DNA of 64,000 bases from Clostridiales bacterium (lineage in GTDB: Bacteria; Bacillota; Clostridia; Saccharofermentanales; Saccharofermentanaceae). The notes beneath the pieces are model-generated. The model was given only the letters and a program-made list of their open reading frames with translations, was not told the origin of the DNA and searched no databases. The position numbers were made by a program, and so were the translations under genes. The DNA is taken from positions 62,001 to 126,000 of the forward strand of contig JAFZHS010000007.1 in the NCBI GenBank assembly GCA_017554745.1, read 5' to 3'. Positions 1-7,883 of the stretch are shown here, in pieces (position 1 is the first letter of the stretch; every line of letters begins with the position of its first letter).

Positions 1-1
1 A

Positions 2-1369
2 GGCCTTGATTTTATCATCGACGTTGATGAATCTCTGCCTGACGAACTTTTCGGCGACGAGATGCGCGTAAAGCAGATCTTCACGAATCTTTTGAACAAT
101 GCCGTTAAGTACACTGAGCACGGCAACATAAGGCTCAGGCTTACAGGCGAGAAAGAAGAGGATGTGGTGATCCTCTCCGCTTCCGTACGTGACACCGGAA
201 TAGGCATCAAGACTGAAGACCGTGAGAAGCTTTTCAATAAGTTCCAGCGCCTTGACATCGAGCACAACAGTACGATCGAAGGATCAGGCTTAGGTCTTGT
301 TATCACGCAGCGTCTTCTTGAGATGATGGGCGGAACGATCTCGGTCGAGAGTGAATACGGCAGCGGTTCGAGTTTTACGGTAACGATACCCCAGAAGATC
401 GTATCTGATACTCCCGTCGGTGATTTCCAGAAACGCTTCGAAGAAAATGTTTTGGGCGCCGCTGTCTACAGGGAATCTTTCCGCGCGCCGAAGGCCCACA
501 TCCTGATCGTTGATGACACGAAGATGAATCTTACGGTTGTGGTAAATCTTCTTAAGAATACAAAGATGAAGATAGATACCGCGAGCAGTGCTGCAGGCGC
601 CGTTGCTCTTGCCGAGATCAATTGCTACGACCTTATCCTCATGGACCAGCGCATGCCGGAGATGGACGGCACGGAGGCGCTTCACCGTATCCGTGAATCC
701 GCTTCGGGCGCAAGCAAGGATTCTCCTGTCATCTGCCTTACTGCAGATGCTGTTGTGGGCGCGAAAGAACGCTATCTCGAGGAAGGTTTTACGGACTTCC
801 TGACAAAGCCTATAGACAGTTATGCTCTGGAAAAGATGCTCATGAAGTATCTGCCTGAAGAAAAGGTGGAGAGTGTCGTAGATGATTCTGAGCCTTCTAA
901 GAACAAGGCAGAGATAAATGAAGACGGTTATAACGCTTTGCGCGATGCCGGCATCGAGCCCCGTGTAGGCCTGCCTTACTGCCAGAATGATGAAGAGTTC
1001 TACCGTACGCTTCTTGCCGAATATGCGCGCGGCAAGCAGGAAAAAACTGAGACGATTACCAAGAGCTTCGAAGCAGAAGACTGGCATAATTACGCGATCT
1101 ACGTTCATGCGCTCAAGAGCACTTCCAAGACCATAGGCGCGCTGTTGTTATCAGAGCAGGCAGCAAAGCTTGAGGCCGCAGCAAATACGGGAGACGCAGC
1201 TGCGATCCGCAAAGAACACTACGACATGCTGGAAAGATATGAGACAGTCACGGAAGGTATCCGCGCGTTTATGCCTGCAGAGACAACCTCAGAAGGTGCG
1301 AACGCCAATGCTGATGCTTCTTCTGATGACGACGAGATCCTCGAGTTCCTTCCCGAATCAGACGAATAG
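2..1369 (+). CDS. Hybrid sensor histidine kinase, C-terminal part (5' truncated)
   Basis: The reading frame is open to the window edge, so the N-terminal sensor and the phospho-accepting His domain lie upstream. Visible order: HATPase_c domain with the N box (NLLNNAVKY), G1 box (DTGIGI) and G2 box (GSGLGL); a receiver domain at about residues 164-285 with the acidic pair DD, phospho-acceptor Asp215 in LILMDQRMP and the conserved Lys in LTKP; and a C-terminal Hpt domain with phospho-His369 in HALKS. This order suggests a multi-step phosphorelay. The last 30 residues are Ala/Glu/Asp-rich. The signal and output regulator are not visible here. Confidence 0.93.
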   Translation, partial: GLDFIIDVDESLPDELFGDEMRVKQIFTNLLNNAVKYTEHGNIRLRLTGEKEEDVVILSASVRDTGIGIKTEDREKLFNKFQRLDIEHNSTIEGSGLGLVITQRLLEMMGGTISVESEYGSGSSFTVTIPQKIVSDTPVGDFQKRFEENVLGAAVYRESFRAPKAHILIVDDTKMNLTVVVNLLKNTKMKIDTASSAAGAVALAEINCYDLILMDQRMPEMDGTEALHRIRESASGASKDSPVICLTADAVVGAKERYLEEGFTDFLTKPIDSYALEKMLMKYLPEEKVESVVDDSEPSKNKAEINEDGYNALRDAGIEPRVGLPYCQNDEEFYRTLLAEYARGKQEKTETITKSFEAEDWHNYAIYVHALKSTSKTIGALLLSEQAAKLEAAANTGDAAAIRKEHYDMLERYETVTEGIRAFMPAETTSEGANANADASSDDDEILEFLPESDE

Positions 1370-1370
1370 A

Positions 1371-2498
1371 TCAGTTCACGTCAGGAGAATATTCCGTAAC
1401 AGTGACCGCCTCATTGCTTTCAAAAGCAGGGTGGTCTTTTGTTTTCTTCAGATATGTATCGAAAAACTCAAGGTGAATCTTGCAGCAGTTCCCGTGCATG
1501 ACATCGGGATCGAGCTTGCCTGATATAAAAGAAGGCTTCATCATGTGCTTCATGTCAGAGAAGAATGCGTGCTGCATCTTGTCGAAAACAGCCTTGTATA
1601 CGGGCTTGGTGTGATCAACGAAATACCTTGCCTCAACAGACGCATTTGCCTTGCAGCAGAGCTGCAGGAAAGGCTTCTTAAGAACTTTGCCGGTATTGTC
1701 TCCGAACGGCGCGCCGTCTATGTTTGCACCACAGACGAACTCGTCATAATCGAGGCAGAGTTCATACGACGTGGCTCCGCCCAAAGAGTGTCCTGCTACG
1801 GCAATGCCGTTATCAAAATCGATCAGATCGGATAAGTTTTCTTTCGCGTATTTAGCAACGGATAAAGTATCTTTCTTCCATTCGGCGAGCCTGCTTCTGA
1901 TCATGTTGCAGTATTGCTTCTGGAATGCATCGAACTTATCCGCGATCTCTCTTTCAGTGCCTTTGGTTTTGATCAGCTTAAGGAGCTTCATGGTGCCCGG
2001 GAGGAACGGATCGTATTGCTTTTTCATTATCAGCTTGTAGAAAGGCACTTCAGTACCATCGTCAAGCACAGTGTTGCTTCCGTCATGCGGGTGACCTATG
2101 GAGACAACCACATAACCGTGGGACGCGATATCGATCAGAAGAAATGAATTTGCTTCTACATATGACGCAAGTCCGTGGCTGAACAGAACAGGCGGGAACT
2201 TTTTTCCTTCGATCCTCGGCGCGTTCTCATAACATTCGGAAACATTCTCGCCGGAGGCTTCCATCTTGTCGTAATCGATAGGAGCGTGCATAACCTTTTT
2301 GAGTCCGTCGGCAATCGCTCTGCTCATATAACGGGCTTTGCTTAGTCCTTCTACGGATTCTTTGTTTACGGGGTAATACACTCTTGCGGGGATGCTTCTC
2401 TTGGTCCCGGGGAACAGCACCTCGTCTCTGTCGTTATAGATCGTAAATGTGAATGTGCCTACTGCGTATTCGCCTGAAGGTGAGGGTCTGTTAATCAT
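1371..2498 (-). CDS. Alpha/beta hydrolase, PAF-acetylhydrolase-like
   Basis: A 375-aa alpha/beta hydrolase, probably an esterase or lipase. The oxyanion region LFSHGL lies near residue 106 and the nucleophile elbow GHSLGG has Ser238. Length and the SIGHPHDGS stretch resemble the platelet-activating-factor acetylhydrolase (plasma type) branch; the substrate is unknown. No signal peptide is seen, so it should be cytoplasmic. The start ATG at 2498 has GGAGG eight bases upstream and overlaps the end of the TetR gene by 8 nt, which shows translational coupling. Its 3' end is one base from the end of the convergent kinase gene. It is probably repressed by the TetR protein encoded just upstream. Confidence 0.85.
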   Translation of the reverse strand: MINRPSPSGEYAVGTFTFTIYNDRDEVLFPGTKRSIPARVYYPVNKESVEGLSKARYMSRAIADGLKKVMHAPIDYDKMEASGENVSECYENAPRIEGKKFPPVLFSHGLASYVEANSFLLIDIASHGYVVVSIGHPHDGSNTVLDDGTEVPFYKLIMKKQYDPFLPGTMKLLKLIKTKGTEREIADKFDAFQKQYCNMIRSRLAEWKKDTLSVAKYAKENLSDLIDFDNGIAVAGHSLGGATSYELCLDYDEFVCGANIDGAPFGDNTGKVLKKPFLQLCCKANASVEARYFVDHTKPVYKAVFDKMQHAFFSDMKHMMKPSFISGKLDPDVMHGNCCKIHLEFFDTYLKKTKDHPAFESNEAVTVTEYSPDVN

Positions 2499-3159
2499 TA
2501 GTTTTTCCTCCGAGTAAAAGTATTATCGATCTTGCGAGTGTCCCGAAAAGCTTCTTCGGTTCTGCTTTGAGATCAGGAACGCCTGTCCCGTAGCATGCCG
2601 ACATGATGCAGGTTTTCTCGATGCCGGTGTATGAAGCGCTGATGAAAAGTCCGATGTCTTCGGCAGAGCAGAGAGGGTGATAGCCGAGTTTTGCTGCGCC
2701 TTTCATCAGGCTCGGGAAAGTCTTCTTCATCAGGTAATCCAGGTTGCCCTGTCCCTTGATGCCCGCCATGATCTTTGCTGCGCGCTCAGGCTCGTTGATC
2801 GCGATTACGCCTAGATCGAAATTGATCTTCTGTATGTCCATGAGATGATGCTCCATGACTTCGGCAAGGCAGTCACAGACCTTGAAGGTGAGTTCCTCAA
2901 GCGTTGACTTTTTATCGGAAGTAATGGCTTCAAGCTCATCGATGATGTTATAATCCGCGCGCATCTTCGTGACCATGTCGGCGAGGATCTCATCAAGGCC
3001 GTCATAGTAGCGGTAGATGGCGCCCTGGGACATGCCGGTCTCGGCGATGACGTCTGATATCGTCACCATCTCGACAGGCTTTCTGAGGCACACCTGATAG
3101 GCTGCATCAGTGATCATCCTGCGTTTGTTTTCCAGGTATTCTTCAGTAACTTTAGGCAT
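2491..3159 (-). CDS. TetR/AcrR family transcriptional regulator
   Basis: A 222-aa repressor. The N-terminal helix-turn-helix carries the family pattern GMSQGAIYRYY at about residues 35-45; the rest is an all-helical ligand domain. The start at 3159 is chosen over an upstream in-frame codon because AAAGGAG sits nine bases before it and the protein then begins at the usual distance from the HTH. It is first gene of an operon with the hydrolase at 1371-2498 (8-nt overlap). A consensus promoter and two palindromes lie directly upstream, so autorepression with release by a hydrolase-related ligand is likely. The ligand is unknown. Confidence 0.9.
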   Translation of the reverse strand: MPKVTEEYLENKRRMITDAAYQVCLRKPVEMVTISDVIAETGMSQGAIYRYYDGLDEILADMVTKMRADYNIIDELEAITSDKKSTLEELTFKVCDCLAEVMEHHLMDIQKINFDLGVIAINEPERAAKIMAGIKGQGNLDYLMKKTFPSLMKGAAKLGYHPLCSAEDIGLFISASYTGIEKTCIMSACYGTGVPDLKAEPKKLFGTLARSIILLLGGKTND

Positions 3160-3194
3160 TATCTGAACTCCTTTGACTGCCGGCGGCAGAAAAA

Positions 3195-3230
3195 TGAAAC
3201 TTGTTTCAATAAATGAAAGCAATTTCATTT
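3195..3230. promoter_or_regulatory. Two palindromic operators for the TetR operon
   Basis: Two perfect inverted repeats lie in tandem: TGAAAC-TT-GTTTCA at 3195-3208 and AAATGAAA-gcaa-TTTCATTT at 3211-3230. They share the half-site TGAAA. The second overlaps the -10 box of the tetR promoter and the first sits over the expected transcript start, the usual place for autorepression. The divergent MBL gene starts about 85 bases away and could be controlled too. Confidence 0.7.
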
Positions 3231-3255
3231 TAGCGGCGTCACTTGTGTTTGTCAA
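3227..3255 (-). promoter_or_regulatory. Sigma-A promoter of the tetR-hydrolase operon
   Basis: On the minus strand a perfect -35 TTGACA (3250-3255) is followed after 17 bases by TAAAAT (3227-3232). The transcript would start over the palindromic operators. Confidence 0.75.
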
Positions 3256-3313
3256 CATGGCAGGTCGTATCCGCGCGAAACGCAAATGTTATAATGCTTA
3301 CAGGTGGACTCTT

Positions 3314-4120
3314 ATGATCAAAAAAATAAAGTATGGCACAACAAATACTTATCTGATCAAAGGCGGAAACGGCTCGATCCTATTTGATACAGGGTGGGCC
3401 GGTACTCTTCCTGCGTTTTGCCATGCGATAGGAGAAGCCGGCGAGAAGGTCCAGGATATAAACTACATAATGATCTCGCATTTCCATCCTGATCACATGG
3501 GCATCGCTCAGGAGATCGCGGATATGGGCCCTGTGATCTGCGTTGCAGACATCCAGAAAGAATTTATTCATTCTTCAGACAGGATACTTGCAAAGGATAA
3601 GAAAGTATCTTTTGTTCCTATCATGGACGGGAATGTCAGGTTTTTCGCGCTCGAAGAAAGCAGGGCTTTTTTGGAGGAGATCGGAATAGACGGAGAGGTC
3701 TATGCGACACCTGGCCATACCGATGACAGTATAAGCCTGATGCTTGATTCGGGTGAGCTGTTTGTGGGAGATCTCAATCCGTTATATGAGCTTGAGCTCC
3801 ACAGGGGCACTCAGATCGAGAAGACATGGAATATGCTTCTTTCTATGAAGCCGTCGAAAGTTTACTATGGACATGCACGCACGGCGGATCTTAAGAGCGG
3901 TATTCTCGGAGGTCTGTTTGGCAAGAACGCGCCGGATGATATCTATTCGCTGGTCAAGAGGATAACCAAATATGTCGACAAGGGGATCCCTAAAGAGACT
4001 ATCGCGGAGAAGACCGGCGCGGATATTGTCTTTATCGAGGATGTTACCAGAATGTATGTGACACACCCCGGTGTAAGTGTCCAGGGCATACTGGACAGAA
4101 TAGAGATTAAAGGCAAATAG
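3314..4120 (+). CDS. MBL-fold metallohydrolase
   Basis: A 268-aa metallo-beta-lactamase-fold hydrolase. The metal motif HFHPDHMG gives His56, His58, Asp60 and His61; further ligands are in TPGHTDDS and YGHARTAD. The start at 3314 follows AGGTGG by six bases; the frame is open further upstream but that stretch crosses the operator region. A TATAAT box at 3290-3295 can serve as its -10. It probably heads a plus-strand operon with the nitrilase (22-nt gap) and nitroreductase. The reaction (thioester, lactone or other hydrolysis) cannot be told. It is divergent from tetR. Confidence 0.87.
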   Translation: MIKKIKYGTTNTYLIKGGNGSILFDTGWAGTLPAFCHAIGEAGEKVQDINYIMISHFHPDHMGIAQEIADMGPVICVADIQKEFIHSSDRILAKDKKVSFVPIMDGNVRFFALEESRAFLEEIGIDGEVYATPGHTDDSISLMLDSGELFVGDLNPLYELELHRGTQIEKTWNMLLSMKPSKVYYGHARTADLKSGILGGLFGKNAPDDIYSLVKRITKYVDKGIPKETIAEKTGADIVFIEDVTRMYVTHPGVSVQGILDRIEIKGK

Positions 4121-4142
4121 CATTGCGAAAAGGAAGATAAAT

Positions 4143-5258
4143 ATGAAACTCAATATAGCATTGCTTCAGCTCCTTCCCGCGAAGGGCCTTGAAGAACAAA
4201 TAAAAATAGGAATTAAGGCCTGCAAAGAGGCTAAAGAGAAAGGCGCGGACGTAGCGCTTTTCCCTGAGATGTGGAGCGACGGATATTACATCCCGCAGGA
4301 TACAGATGAACTAAATAAACTTGCGATAAGCAAGGACAGTGATTTTGTAAATGCATTCCGCGATCTTGCCAAAGAACTCGGCATGGCTATAGGCATAACG
4401 TTCCTTGAGAAAGGTAGTGATAAGCCTTTTAATTCCGTCGTGTTCTTCAATATGCACGGCGAAGAGATACTGCATTATTCGAAGGTGCATATCTGCGCTT
4501 TCGATGATGAAGTAGTACTAAAGGGCGGCGATGATTTCTATGTTGCCGACCTGGACTTCGGAAGAGGATCCGTGAAGTTCGGCTCAATGATCTGCTTTGA
4601 CAGAGAGTTCCCTGAAAGCGCGAGAATACTTATGCTCAAAGGCGCCGAAGTGATCCTCGCGCCGAATGCCTGCCCGATGGAGATCAACCGTCTGTCGGCA
4701 TTAAGGACAAGAGCGTATGAGAATATGGTAGCAGTTGCAACCTGCAACTATCCTAAGGGGCAGCCTGACTGCAACGGACACTCTACTTTGTTTGACGGTG
4801 TCGCTTGGTTCAGAGACGAGCCCGGCGTAAGAGATATGTGTGTTTTCGAAGCGCCCGAAGAGCCCGATGTTTACATAGCGGAATTAGATCTGGACAAGCT
4901 CAGGGATTACCGTGAGCACGAGATCATGGGCGACAAATACAGACGTCCCGAGACATACGCAATACTTAATGAGCAGAAGCCTGAAGACCGCATCAGTCAG
5001 ATGGAAGAGATCTACGATAAAGCTTTGGAGATAATGGATAAAGCAAAAGAAGATCCGGATAGCTTCCTGGATTTCCAGAACGAGATCAGTAAGCTTGAAG
5101 ATTACTACACAGGCAAATTGTGGATTAAAGATTTTGAACTTGATGAAGCAGGAAAGCTGCCACAAGATCTTAAGAGAGGTGTGCTCTCGGAAGACGGCAT
5201 CTATAACCTGCTCGAGAGAAATGCAGAACTGCTTGGCGAGATAGGAGAAAGCATATGA
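4143..5258 (+). CDS. Nitrilase-superfamily hydrolase fused to a DUF4298 domain
   Basis: Residues 1-275 form a carbon-nitrogen hydrolase with the Glu-Lys-Cys triad: Glu42 (ALFPEMW), Lys114 (HYSKVHI) and Cys151 (SMICFDRE). Such enzymes cleave amides or nitriles. Residues about 282-371 form a second domain rich in helices that ends with YY..LW..DFE.DEAGKLP.DLKRGVLSED, the hallmark I know from DUF4298 proteins, which normally stand alone at about 90 aa. The gene has a good SD (AAAGGAAG) and overlaps the nitroreductase gene by ATGA. The fusion is real in frame; the role of the added domain is unknown. Confidence 0.88.
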   Translation: MKLNIALLQLLPAKGLEEQIKIGIKACKEAKEKGADVALFPEMWSDGYYIPQDTDELNKLAISKDSDFVNAFRDLAKELGMAIGITFLEKGSDKPFNSVVFFNMHGEEILHYSKVHICAFDDEVVLKGGDDFYVADLDFGRGSVKFGSMICFDREFPESARILMLKGAEVILAPNACPMEINRLSALRTRAYENMVAVATCNYPKGQPDCNGHSTLFDGVAWFRDEPGVRDMCVFEAPEEPDVYIAELDLDKLRDYREHEIMGDKYRRPETYAILNEQKPEDRISQMEEIYDKALEIMDKAKEDPDSFLDFQNEISKLEDYYTGKLWIKDFELDEAGKLPQDLKRGVLSEDGIYNLLERNAELLGEIGESI

Positions 5259-5788
5259 ACACATTTGAAGTAATCAACACGAGACACAGCTACAGAGGTT
5301 CTTACAAGCCTGTACCGGTACCGCGTGGCGATCTTGAAAAGATAATGCAGGCAGGACTTGCAGCTCCTTCAGGATGCAACAAGCAGACTACGAGTCTTAT
5401 CGCCATAGATGATCCTGAACTGATGGAGAAGATACTCGGCGTGATCGATCCGCCTGTCGCTAAGGGTGCGCCTGCAGCAATCTGTGTTCTTACACAGCGC
5501 ATCTACGCTTACAGGGATAAGTGTTATGCGATACAGGATTATTCCGCTGCGATCGAGAACATGCTCCTTGCCATAGTCGAGCTCGGTTATCAGAGCTGCT
5601 GGTTCGAAGGGCACATCACGGATGAAGATAAGATAGGTGCGAAGATTGCTGAGATACTAAACGTTCCTGACGGTTACGATCTTGTTTGTTTCCTGCCGGT
5701 AGGTGTTGCCGAAGGTGAGCCTGTGATGCCAAGAAAGAAAGCATTTGAAGACCGTGCATGGTTTAACGGATTCGGGAAAGAAGGGTAA
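5255..5788 (+). CDS. Nitroreductase family protein
   Basis: A 177-aa FMN-dependent oxidoreductase of the nitroreductase fold. It opens with the family N-terminus (V/INTRHSYRG.Y) and has AAPSGCNKQ (FMN contact) and the C-terminal glycine/valine core FLPVGVAEGEP. This is short compared with the usual 190-220 aa, as in the compact clostridial subfamily. It starts in the ATGA overlap with the nitrilase gene, so the two are translationally coupled. The substrate is not evident. Confidence 0.87.
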   Translation: MNTFEVINTRHSYRGSYKPVPVPRGDLEKIMQAGLAAPSGCNKQTTSLIAIDDPELMEKILGVIDPPVAKGAPAAICVLTQRIYAYRDKCYAIQDYSAAIENMLLAIVELGYQSCWFEGHITDEDKIGAKIAEILNVPDGYDLVCFLPVGVAEGEPVMPRKKAFEDRAWFNGFGKEG

Positions 5789-5792
5789 TGTT

Positions 5793-5966
5793 ATGGCCAG
5801 TTGCGAGACATGCCAGTACGCATATTTTGACGAAGAGACAGGCGAGCCTTTGTGCGACCTTAACCTTGATGAGGACGAGATCGCAAGGCTTGCTCAAAGA
5901 CACAGCAAAGAGTGTCCGTATTACAAAGACGGCGACGAGTATAAGACCGTAAGACATCAGATGTGA
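5793..5966 (+). CDS. Small Cys-rich protein, DUF6472-like
   Basis: A 57-aa protein that begins MASCETCQYAYFD and ends CPYYKDGDEYKTVRHQM. The pattern CxxC...Y.D......C...LDEDE...L......CPYY resembles the small DUF6472 family common in Clostridia, which probably binds a metal through its four cysteines. The frame is open upstream inside the nitroreductase gene, but the ATG at 5793 gives the family N-terminus. It lies four bases after the nitroreductase stop and nine before the cyclase gene, so it is part of the same operon. Function unknown. Confidence 0.75.
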   Translation: MASCETCQYAYFDEETGEPLCDLNLDEDEIARLAQRHSKECPYYKDGDEYKTVRHQM

Positions 5967-5975
5967 GGTGCCGCG

Positions 5976-6557
5976 ATGAAGATATATGACATATCCCAAG
6001 AAGTCTTCGGATGCAAAGTTTTCCCCGGCGATCCTAAGCCTGAGAAAAAAGCCATTATGAAGATAAGTGATGGCGATGTCTGCAATCTCACGGAGTTTAA
6101 GATGTGTGCACATAACGGCACGCATGTCGATGCGCCTTTTCATTTTATCGACGGCGAAGAGACGGTCGATCAGGTGCCATTGGATAAGTTTATCGGTTAC
6201 GCTTATGTCGCTGAGCATGAAGGCCTGCTCGGAAGAGAAGATGCGGAGAGAATCCTTGCTGAAGCAAAAGACTGCGGCATGATACTCGTTAAAGGCGATT
6301 CGGTAATGACTGAGGAAGGCGCGAAAATTTTCGCTGACGCGAAGATAAAGCTCTACGGAAATGAATCGCAGACCGTAGGTCCTGAGGATGCACCGATGGC
6401 TGTACACCTCATTATGCTCGGCGCGAAGATCGTTCTCCTCGAAGGCATAAGACTGGCTGAAGTTCCGGTTGGTTCTTATCTTCTCGATGCCGCTCCGATC
6501 AATCTCGGTGGCTGCGATGGCGCGCCATGCAGAGCAGTGTTGATCAAGAATGAGTAG
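5976..6557 (+). CDS. Cyclase family protein (kynurenine formamidase-like)
   Basis: A 193-aa metal hydrolase of the cyclase/arylformamidase family. The signature HNGTHVDAP gives His46, His50 and Asp52 as metal ligands, followed by FHF. It is slightly shorter than the 205-220 aa of formamidases. The ATG follows GAGGTG by seven bases. No tryptophan catabolism genes are nearby, so kynurenine formamidase activity is not implied; many clostridial members have unknown substrates. Confidence 0.83.
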   Translation: MKIYDISQEVFGCKVFPGDPKPEKKAIMKISDGDVCNLTEFKMCAHNGTHVDAPFHFIDGEETVDQVPLDKFIGYAYVAEHEGLLGREDAERILAEAKDCGMILVKGDSVMTEEGAKIFADAKIKLYGNESQTVGPEDAPMAVHLIMLGAKIVLLEGIRLAEVPVGSYLLDAAPINLGGCDGAPCRAVLIKNE

Positions 6558-6601
6558 CCGGGGAAAGGTGCTTGTGCAATCTGAACTTGAGGTCTGAACT
6601 G

Positions 6602-7207
6602 ATGAGAAGGTTAGAGAGAACTCCTAAGAACATAATAGCTTTTGTTTTGTTGGCGATTGATTTTCTCGCCATCTTGTTCTTCGGATATGCAGTCGCGTGT
6701 AATCATGCGGGACATTACGCGGTTAAAGTGAATATTCCGGAAGACATGTATCTTACTTTCAAAGAAGATGTGTCATTTGAAGAGAATGATGAAACGATCA
6801 CAATTCCCAAAGGCACTGTTATCAAGCCCGCATATATTTTCCCTGACAGGGTGTGTTTCTATTACTCGACTAAGGGTTACAGTATAGAAGAAAATGTAAG
6901 ATTGGATATTTCCGAACGTGAGGAAAAAGGTATCTATTATCTTGATGAAAAATCGGAGCGGTTCGAAGAAAGTGAAGAGCTGGGAAGGCTATGGAGTGAA
7001 GCTGAGCAACAATATCACGATGAAAGAACAAAGATTATTTGTAATGCTTTTATTCCGGTTCTGGGTCTGGGTATAGTCTGGCTTGCGGGATGGTTTTTCT
7101 TTACCGGGTTTTTATGCAGGAAGAAGATGTATGTTCTGTTGTATACGTTGGATTTGGTTTTGCTGTTTGTGGCATTTAATGTTACCAGCTTGTCACTTTA
7201 CCATTGA
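6602..7207 (+). CDS. Hypothetical membrane protein
   Basis: A 201-aa protein not matched to a family I know. One transmembrane segment near residues 10-35 (AFVLLAIDFLAILFFGYAV), an extracytoplasmic Glu/Asp-rich domain of about 110 residues, then two hydrophobic segments near the C-terminus. The ATG at 6602 has GAGGT eight bases upstream; a TTG ten codons earlier (6572) is a possible alternative. It follows the cyclase gene by about 45 bases. Confidence 0.7.
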   Translation: MRRLERTPKNIIAFVLLAIDFLAILFFGYAVACNHAGHYAVKVNIPEDMYLTFKEDVSFEENDETITIPKGTVIKPAYIFPDRVCFYYSTKGYSIEENVRLDISEREEKGIYYLDEKSERFEESEELGRLWSEAEQQYHDERTKIICNAFIPVLGLGIVWLAGWFFFTGFLCRKKMYVLLYTLDLVLLFVAFNVTSLSLYH

Positions 7208-7267
7208 TGCTTTTGTAATGTTAGGAAAAATCCAATATCAGAGGGTATTGCATAGGAGTTTCTAAAA

Positions 7268-7825
7268 ATGACACTTCAAACTGAAAGACTGATTTTAAGA
7301 CACTGGGAAGATTCTGACGCAGAGGATATGTTCAGATATGCTCAGGATCCTGATATAGGTCCTATTGCCGGATGGCCTGCACATAAAGACCTTGACGAGA
7401 GCAGGAATATAATTGCGAATGTTGTTAACGGCAAGGAGGCTTACGCAATCTGCCTTAAGGAAGACAATAAGGCGATTGGCTGCATCGAACTAAGGTTCGG
7501 TGACAAGACTGACCTTGCGGAAGGTGATGACGAGTGCGAGTTGGGTTACTGGCTCGGCAAGCCTTTCTGGGGTCGCGGGATCATGCCTGAAGCTGCAAAT
7601 GAGATGATCCGCCACGCATTTGAAGACTTAGGATGCAGTAAGGTCTGGTGCGGATATTACGATGGCAATATGAAATCAAAGCGCGTGCAGGAAAAGCTCG
7701 GGTTCAAATACCAGTGGAGATCTGAAGATGTTGATGTTCCGCTTATGCACGAGAAGCGAGTAGGGCATGTAAACCTCATGACAAAGGAAGACTGGTTGTC
7801 ACAAAAGAATAAGCGTGTGGACTGA
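7268..7825 (+). CDS. GNAT family N-acetyltransferase (RimJ/RimL type)
   Basis: A 185-aa acetyltransferase beginning LQTERLILRHWEDSDAEDMF, the standard opening of the RimJ/RimL branch. The acetyl-CoA loop is in LGKPFWGRGIMPEA and the last strand region has GCSKVWCGYYDGNMKSKRVQEKLGF. AGGAG precedes the ATG. Substrate could be a protein N-terminus or a small amine. Its end lies 59 bases before the chosen hydE start; an in-frame GTG for hydE at 7815 would overlap it. Confidence 0.88.
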   Translation: MTLQTERLILRHWEDSDAEDMFRYAQDPDIGPIAGWPAHKDLDESRNIIANVVNGKEAYAICLKEDNKAIGCIELRFGDKTDLAEGDDECELGYWLGKPFWGRGIMPEAANEMIRHAFEDLGCSKVWCGYYDGNMKSKRVQEKLGFKYQWRSEDVDVPLMHEKRVGHVNLMTKEDWLSQKNKRVD

Positions 7826-7883
7826 AAAAAGCAGTTTTCGAGAAGGAAGTAGACCTCAAAATCTGATACAATCTGTGGCTGAT

